DNA of 64,000 nt from Vandiemenella viatica (taxonomy: Eukaryota > Arthropoda > Insecta > Orthoptera > Morabidae): assembly GCA_031002005.1 (NCBI GenBank), contig CM061919.1, positions 178,295,121 to 178,359,120 on the forward strand. Direction: 5' to 3'. Shown piece by piece: positions 57,825 to 64,000 of the stretch (positions within the stretch are counted from its first letter, which is position 1; each line of letters starts with the position of its first letter). The notes beneath the pieces were generated by a model. The model was not told the origin of the DNA and made no database searches. It saw only the letters and a program-made list of their open reading frames with translations. A program made the position numbers and the translations under genes.

Positions 57825-57995
57825 TATGATGTAACCAAAGCGGAGACCTAAATCTTCAAAAATGATACATCATTTATCGATTTCGGTTTGTAATGAAGGG
57901 AGATAATGGCTTGTGACAAAAATAACACATTTTCGAAAGAACATTTATGTGATAATAAGAGGGAACGAGAGAATTGGCGTTTGCTTTATTTTCTA

Positions 57996-58830
57996 ACTAG
58001 CGGAGTTCCCGGCGTTGCCCGGTATAGTTACCGTAGATTTAACCGTACCCTATTTTTATTCCCGCACAAAATGTGTACAAAGTTTCATAAAACTAGCGCC
58101 AACTTTTTTCGGAATTAAAGCTAACCTAGATTCACCCGCCCCCTACTAAGAAACTGGTGGGTTGAAGTTTATTTGTACGTACACTATTTTGATTCGTCCG
58201 AAAAGATTCATGTATATCAAGCTTGGTTAATTTGGTTAAGAAATTACATTACTGAACAACGCTAGATTATGTTAGAAACTCACATTTGATTCAATTGCGA
58301 AGTGAATGAATATACTTTTTGCTCGGAACGCCAGATCCCTTAACTCCGCAGATTCAGCATTTTATATAAATATCATAAGTGGATCCGGAATAATATTATC
58401 GTAAACAGAAGACTATTTCTGAAGGCCAGAGATCGTGCATAAAGAAAATCTCTGTTGTTTTTACGGCTATCTATGACGTTTAAAAATTGAATATCCCGAA
58501 TTAAAAGAAAGACTACTTCAAGTTTTGTTTAGTGTGCAGAATAATTGTAAAGTTATCTTATTGCTTTCATTAAAAAATATGGTCAGAGACATTGTGTTAT
58601 GTGTTTAGTGCGAAGTATGCAGCATCTAATCCTTCCATCTTTGGGATTTGTCATCATACTTCAGAATTTCATTTAATGCTCCGCCTTATTTAACGTTGAA
58701 ACATAAGACTTGCCAAACAACTGAATTGAGATTCTAAGCTTTAAAACGGCGAAAACCCCATCGAAATCTGCTCCGTAGTTTCAGAGTTTTTATACGACCA
58801 ATATGTCCGGTTTTCCTTTTTTTTTATGGA
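57996..58830 (-). mobile_element. Helitron-like non-autonomous element
   Basis: On the minus strand the 3' end reads GGGCAACGCCGGGAACTCCG then CTAGT (57996-58000), a GC-rich self-complementary segment followed by CTRRT as expected of Helitrons. An ATCGAAATCTGCTCCGTAG block near 58756 belongs to the same widely seen arthropod module. The 5' end is not defined, so 58830 is approximate. No Rep/helicase coding sequence. Confidence 0.45.
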
Positions 58831-58844
58831 TATTCTCACTACCC

Positions 58845-58998
58845 CACTACACTATTCCGTTGCCTACCCCTCCAAGCAAACTGCTGTGCTTAGGCTGATG
58901 GGTGGCAAATTTGTTAGCAGGCGCTCTTTACCCGTAGGGTTAACAGCAGCGGAGTGGGGATAGAACAGAGTGACCTTCAGCCGCCTCTGTTAACTGAA
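58845..58998 (+). repeat. Repeat family D copy 3
   Basis: Contains GGGTGGCAAATTTGTTAGC, GGGTTAACAGCAGCGGAG and ends GCCGCCTCTGTTAACTG, collinear with 54211-54420. The first end block is lost. Confidence 0.55.
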
Positions 58999-58999
58999 C

Positions 59000-59932
59000 G
59001 CACTATAACTAATATTTTGTGAGAACTGACAGTCATTATTCTATGCTCTATAAATGCATAAAAATGTTTAAACCAATTTCGAGCAGTAGAACCGTGATAA
59101 AATAAATAACAAAGATTAAAAAAAAAATCATTGATAATTTACTTCCTTAATTCGTGAACCATAAATACATGATGCAAATAATATATTTTCTCAAAATAAA
59201 ATCAGAACTCTAATTTTAATTCTTAATATAGAATGCAGAATCTTCCTTGTAATAAAGAGTATTTTGGATAATAAAAGAATAGCATTAGGTTTCGGGATGT
59301 TGGTTTTGCCTTTTCACATCGAGTCTGTTCAATATAATATGGTTCTGGGAAACTGTATCGCACCACAAGAAATCATCCTTGCAGCCAATAGTTTAGAAAT
59401 ATATCATATTTCGAATCTACAATTGCCTTTACGTTTTCCTTACAATTCAATAAGACGTTATTTCACAAGTGATATTACATTAAATTTTAAACTGTCGCAT
59501 TTACGAATGATACAAACCTACAGTGTCATCGCTTGAGTTTTCTCCAACTAAAGACCTTAAAAACTAGAAACTAAATTTATTGCGATTGCCGTCAGCGTAA
59601 ATAAATGCAAAGTAAATTCCATACATAATCAGCAGTGTACAACATTAAGTTTTACTGCCAATACTTTGGCGTGTAGACATACTACAATAATTCAAACAAT
59701 CTCTACAACATCTGTGTGAAATATCTTAGATGCAATATTTTATGTACAAGATACTAAAATCAACGAAAAAATGCAATTACCAAAACGTCTAGCAGGGACT
59801 GTTTCCCATGTTTCATTCTCACATTTTACCAATTTTTACAATTAGTTATAATAGACTAAAATTTAGGATTGGTAGTATTTTTTACCAAGGAAAAATTATA
59901 TTTATGGCTGAAATATTTGTAAGTGTTTGTGG
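59000..59932. other. AT-rich non-coding stretch
   Basis: A 90-codon + frame at 59264-59536 shows no recognised motif and lies in AT-rich sequence. Nothing else. Confidence 0.45.
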
Positions 59933-60066
59933 CGTAAAATAAAAATTCCGTTGCTTTCATGAAATTAAATATTTTGTTCTGTTTGAAACAACTAAATTTT
60001 CCATTGACAATCCGACCTAAATGTTTACTACCTGCCCATAAAATATTTTTCAGCATCTGAAAATAA
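59933..60066 (+). repeat. Left arm of a long inverted repeat
   Basis: About 134 bp whose reverse complement matches 60399-60533, with shared blocks such as GTCGGA, TTTAGTTGTTTCAAACAGAA and TTAATTTCATGAA. The arms differ at roughly one position in eight, and a spacer of about 330 bp separates them. No protein coding. Confidence 0.9.
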
Positions 60067-60398
60067 GACAATCAGTTTCCACAACGTATGTAAAATATTT
60101 CTCGCGAAGAAGGCTAAAAGTCCAATTTCCTTAATTCGATATTTAATTACCTGAAGGAAAAACCAGCCTTTTCATTTAAAATTCCAGCCTAAAAATTGTG
60201 CATACTAAGAACAAAATCTGAAAAAATGTATTACGCAACAAACCATATAAATATAAATATTCTTCTTTAAATAATCTTTCAGGCTAATTGTCCCACGACT
60301 AAGTTCATTACATCTGAACAATAGCCGTAATGCTGAGCCCATGGTTTTCAGTGATTTTACGATTTATTATATTATGTTAAAATCTTAAACAGAAATAA

Positions 60399-60533
60399 TT
60401 ATTTTCAGACGCTGAAAAATATTTTAGGGGGCAGGTAGTGAAAATTTAGGTCGGAATGTCAAGGGAAAATTTAGTTGTTTCAAACAGAACAAAATACTTA
60501 ATTTCATGAATGGAATTACCGAATTTATTTTAT
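60399..60533 (-). repeat. Right arm of a long inverted repeat
   Basis: Inverted partner of 59933-60066. The pair could be the ends of a foldback or MITE-type element, or two copies of one repeat in opposite orientation. Confidence 0.9.
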
Positions 60534-60539
60534 GATGAA

Positions 60540-61644
60540 CGATAAAGCATAATTTTTGTGTACCCTCAGAACTATATTAATGTTTTAACTCAAGGTGTCT
60601 TCAGTACCTTCTGTGCATGTGAAGGTATTTAAATTGGAAGATGTGCTCTAAGAATTAATTATTTGCCGAGCAAGCCCAAGAACATCTTGCAAATACGAGC
60701 CTGTCTAGAACGCTAGATGAACTTACAAAGCCAGCACAGTATATATATATTCCCTACTTTCTTTTCTAGTGGGAAATCTTTGACACATCATTCTTAATAT
60801 TGGAATACTATTAGGAATAGATATTCACAATGATTACTAGTCAGTTGTACTGCAATGGAGCTTCTGCATTCAACCCGAAGCTGCAATTCAAATTTTGTAA
60901 TTCTTCACTAAGAGGCTCGTGGAATGAAGTGTTAAGACGAAATTACACAGTTTTAATACTTTTTTGTATTATGGTGTTAATAATGCGTTCAGTAACAAGA
61001 AATTTGTGCCAGCATTCATGCCTTAGTTTCGGAAACACCTTAAGTCTATAGGTAGTATAAAAATATTTTGATTACAAATGATTTAAATGTGAGCTTTTTT
61101 AGGTTATCTACTGCGTTAAGGGAGGAAGAATTCAACTCCTCGTAATTCTTTCTTGTACAAACCAGAAAATTTTTGTGATGACTGCATTCCCGATACAGCG
61201 CTGAGGAAAAATCCAGATCTTTCCATCACAGTGTTTCCCAACATTTCCCGAATAGAATGTATTAATTGCATTTAATGCAACCTGGATTGATTTCCTTGCA
61301 GTTATGAATCCAAGCCTATAATGACATCAAAGGAAAGGAGAAACTATGTCCACCAAACAAAAAACAATACCATCTTTTTTTATTATTATTATTATTTGGA
61401 GTTATAAGCTCGTCGAGTTAAAGGATTATGGAAAGGAAACATGAAGGATATCGTCGTTGGTCTTTATGAAAGAACCATGCCTTTTCACGGAATGCATTGG
61501 TAAACGAATTCAGAATGGCGTCGTCCCGAATGGCTGGTTGAAGCCTCAATCTTTCACCCAAAAGGCATGCTGCATAAAGTTCATAAAGTTATAAAATTTC
61601 ACTGTCATTTTGTCAAGCATAGATTTGGTCATCACGCCTCATAC
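60540..61644. other. AT-rich non-coding stretch
   Basis: A TTATTATTATT run lies near 61380. No gene or repeat family recognised. Confidence 0.5.
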
Positions 61645-61646
61645 TA

Positions 61647-62888
61647 GGGTGTTTCAATAAGAACGCAAGATTTGAATTCCTCTCCATTTGGCTGTTATGA
61701 TTCGATAGGTCTATAATTGTGACAGGTCAATAGAAAACGGACGGGAGTTAGTTTACGTGGAGCACTACAACAATTCATCCTTATTGTTAAACTTTATTAC
61801 CATGTTGTTAAAGTTTGGTTGGGACGTTCCAAACGTGCTTTAAATTTTGGGTAGAAATAATGTTCCGAATTTATAAACCGTGAAAGGAATAATCAGAAAA
61901 TTCGGAAGTGCTGGTTCAATTATTGATGTAAAACACATGACATAAGCTCGTAGTGGTCATCATAACAAAACTCTGTCGCAGTTCGCGAGAGTGTGGCAGA
62001 GAGTCCAGAGATCTCAATTCGTCATCGTGCACAAGAACTGGTCATTTCAACAGACACGCTTCAACACATTCTCAATGAAGATTTCCATCTGTGTGCTTAC
62101 AAAATTCACTTGGCTCAAGAACTTATGCCAGCAGACCTTGCACAGCGAAGAGCGTTACCTAATTGAATCATTGAACAACAAGAAGTGATTCACGATTTTG
62201 TGGACTAAATCGTCTTAAGCAATGAGACCCATTTTCACCTCGATGGCTTCGTTAACAGACAAAATGTTGGTATTTGGAGCTCAGAAAATCTACGAATGAT
62301 TCATGAGACTCAAATGAATCCCCAACGTATCACTTTCTGGTGTGTATTGTTGACTGGATGAATCACAGAACCATTTTCTTTGAAAACGAAGCAGGTAATG
62401 CATTAATGGAAAATGGAAAATGTTATCTTAACATGGTAACCCAATTGTTTGTGCCTCGATTGGAGGATACTGCTCTTGAAGACATGTGGTTTCAGCAAGA
62501 TGGTGCCACTTGCCGTATCTCCAATGCAAAGTCGACGGTCTTGCACAAATCTTTTCCTGGTCGTATCAATTCTCATTTCGGTGACCAGAATTTGCTGCAT
62601 GATTTTGCGATTTAACACCTATGGATTTTTTATGTGGTATTTTCTAAAGTCTCAGGTTCACGCCACCTAAGCGTTAATGACCAAAATTGAACACTGTATC
62701 AGCGAAATACCGGAACACTGAAGTAAAGCCATTGCTGAAAACATTGACACAAAATCCGCGGCGGCGTTTACCGGATGTGTTGTTACATACATAATTCCCA
62801 AACGTGTACACTATAAATATTTCAATACTTAATTAGAGAAAATCGTGTTTTATATAAAATTCATATCTTGCCTCTTATTGCAACACCC
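61647..62888 (+). mobile_element. Full-length Tc1/mariner-type transposon, decayed
   Basis: A 1242-bp element between TA dinucleotides (61645-61646 and 62889-62890). The inverted termini start GGGTGTTTCAATAAGA and, from the other end, GGGTGTTGCAATAAGA, and remain alignable for about 33 bp. The transposase region on the + strand shows SIRHRAQEL (helix-turn-helix part), LSNETHFHL, ENEAGNALMENGKCYLNMV, DMWFQQDGATC and, after a frameshift, DLTPMDFL. The first catalytic Asp (usual S/DE) is Asn in LSNE. Several stops and at least one shift show it is dead. Confidence 0.93.
62340..62615 (+). pseudogene. Transposase central region of the 1242-bp element
   Basis: A 91-codon frame contains the NHRTIFFENEAGNALMENGK segment, LEDMWFQQDGATC with the second catalytic Asp, and FPGRINSHFGDQN, all collinear with insect Tc1/mariner transposases that carry an FFENEAG box. 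The frame breaks before the third catalytic residue. Confidence 0.88.
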
Positions 62889-62890
62889 TA

Positions 62891-63015
62891 TGCCGGTGGG
62901 TGGGTGGTATAGCTGTGGCTTGGCATTCGAGTGAACGAGTATTCAAATCACCATCCGGTTATCATTTCGGTTATCTATGGTTCCTCGGAATCGCTCCAGG
63001 CGAATGCATGAAAAG
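62891..63015 (+). mobile_element. SINE family A 5' fragment adjoining the mariner element
   Basis: The head GCCGGTGGGTGGGTGG begins right at the right-hand TA of the transposon. A mutated B box (TATTCAAATCACC at about 62940) and GGTTATCTATGGTTCCTCGG follow, ending at CGCTCCAGGCGAATGC. The 3' half is missing. Confidence 0.6.
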
Positions 63016-63847
63016 TATTAACAAAGAAAATCTTTCTTATCACCACCAGTTAAAAGTAAAATGCACTAAAACATGTCAAACACCAAAATTTCCAACTACC
63101 CACGTTCTAAATTCTAGTACATCCGAATAAATTTGAATGGCTAAAAAATGTTAAATTTATAAAGATGGGCGCAGCGCACACGACAGCTATTTGACAACAG
63201 ACGAAGCATTACCATCTCATACAAGATTCAATACCTCTATCGGAAACGAGAAACGATGCATCTGGCATCGCGAGATTTGTTTTATAAATATTTTAAAATC
63301 TATTGTAATATTCTCAACGAGCAGCGGCGGTTTGATTGAACGTTTCAGCCACACGATTTATCACCGGAATATTCGTATTTCGATTCCCTTTTACTGACAT
63401 TAGGTGGCCACCCTTATTGATGGAACCCAGATGATTTGCCCAAGGCAATGATGGGCCCTCAACCCGGGAGGGACAGACGTGATTGATTACGTCTCACGTG
63501 TATTTTAGCCAGTGTTATGAGGTTCGCTGTAGATATTTCCAGCGGTCATAACTCGCACTCATTGCAGTGGATTTATGGGTAGCAGTGAAATACGCTGGTT
63601 TTTTTTTGTGCTCTCCCGGTGGACTGTAATTCATTCACGTGGCTGCTCCCGTTCGCCACGGCTCAATCTCAACCGGCCAGTACAGCAGCTAATAAATCAG
63701 AACACACAGCGTGCTTAATGTTTCTGACGCCGCCAAGTTACGCTATCGTCAGCAAATCAACGATGCATAATTTGTCAGTGACTCTGGGGTATCAGTCGCC
63801 AGATCTTGGCTTTAACGCCCATTTTTCTGCTGTAGTAAACCTAATTT
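63016..63847. other. Unassigned stretch
   Basis: Short + strand frames (63191-63397, 63619-63849) without known motifs. Slightly GC-richer from about 63400 on, with CCTCAACCCGGGAGGGAC near 63457. Confidence 0.4.
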
Positions 63848-63960
63848 AGTACGCGAGGACGCTATGTGGTTCGTATTCCATGAGAAACTGTTGGTCCAAT
63901 TTATCCGGTAGGGTTACCGGGTTACATTATGGTAGCAACGATCACAGGCGCATGCGCAGA
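63848..63960 (+). mobile_element. SINE family B 3' fragment
   Basis: GTGGTTCGTATTCC, GTTGGTCCAATTTATCCGGTAGGGTTACCGGGTTA and the following GCAACGATCACAGGCGCATGCGCAG match the distal part of family B (CCGGTAGGGTTGCCGGGTTAGG at about 24063). Confidence 0.55.
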
Positions 63961-64000
63961 AAATAGTAATTCCGTCATTGGTCGGCAGAACCATTCGAGG

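Overview
This is a window of a eukaryotic nuclear genome, almost certainly an insect with a large, repeat-rich genome. I infer a polyneopteran (orthopteran or phasmid-like) from the style of its tRNA-derived SINEs, its non-LTR elements ending in (CATCTA)n, and its decayed Tc1/mariner copies; the species cannot be named from this sequence. The background is AT-rich and has no long open reading frames. There are no bacterial operons, ribosome binding sites or CRISPR arrays. One assembly gap of exactly 1000 N lies at 33597-34596.

Only two places look like the start of a host protein-coding gene, both on the + strand and both in GC-rich, CpG-rich islands. At 50229-50277 an ATG opens a short signal-peptide-like exon that ends in a consensus splice donor. 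At 9665-9703 an ATG opens a 13-codon stretch that ends in GGG|GTAAGT, just downstream of a second GC island (8890-9350). Later exons were not identified for either. A third GC-rich island (20760-21060) carries no gene I can support. A MADF-like DNA-binding domain fragment with a nonsense codon lies just left of the gap.

Everything else recognisable is mobile-element sequence, much of it nested. SINE family A (tRNA-like head, about 220-bp body) has about 16 copies and SINE family B (tRNA-like head, about 280 bp) about 13. A minus-strand APE-type LINE (24226-27644) is interrupted by a SINE A copy and by a 3' fragment of a CR1/Jockey-like LINE. A second CR1/Jockey-like copy lies at 29228-30213, and other LINE 3' ends lie at 19799-20363 (+) and 21500-21960 (-). 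DNA transposons are a complete but decayed MULE (41437-43482, FLYWCH plus MULE transposase remnants), a hAT-type non-autonomous element with a nested SINE (45103-45636), a complete mariner-length element (61647-62888), an internally deleted element with 120-bp inverted repeats (57187-57824), another deleted Tc1/mariner (23050-23758), a decayed mariner (31150-31955), Helitron-like elements (7356-8249, 57996-58830) and a possible hAT transposase remnant (56170-56262).

The window is therefore best read as intergenic or intronic DNA shaped by layered transposition. Target-site duplications and interrupted reading frames give the relative order of several insertions. I see no convincing novel multi-gene system. 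The most useful leads are the two candidate first exons, the MULE with triplicated terminal repeats, the inverted-repeat pairs, and a SINE carrying a piece of transposase gene.
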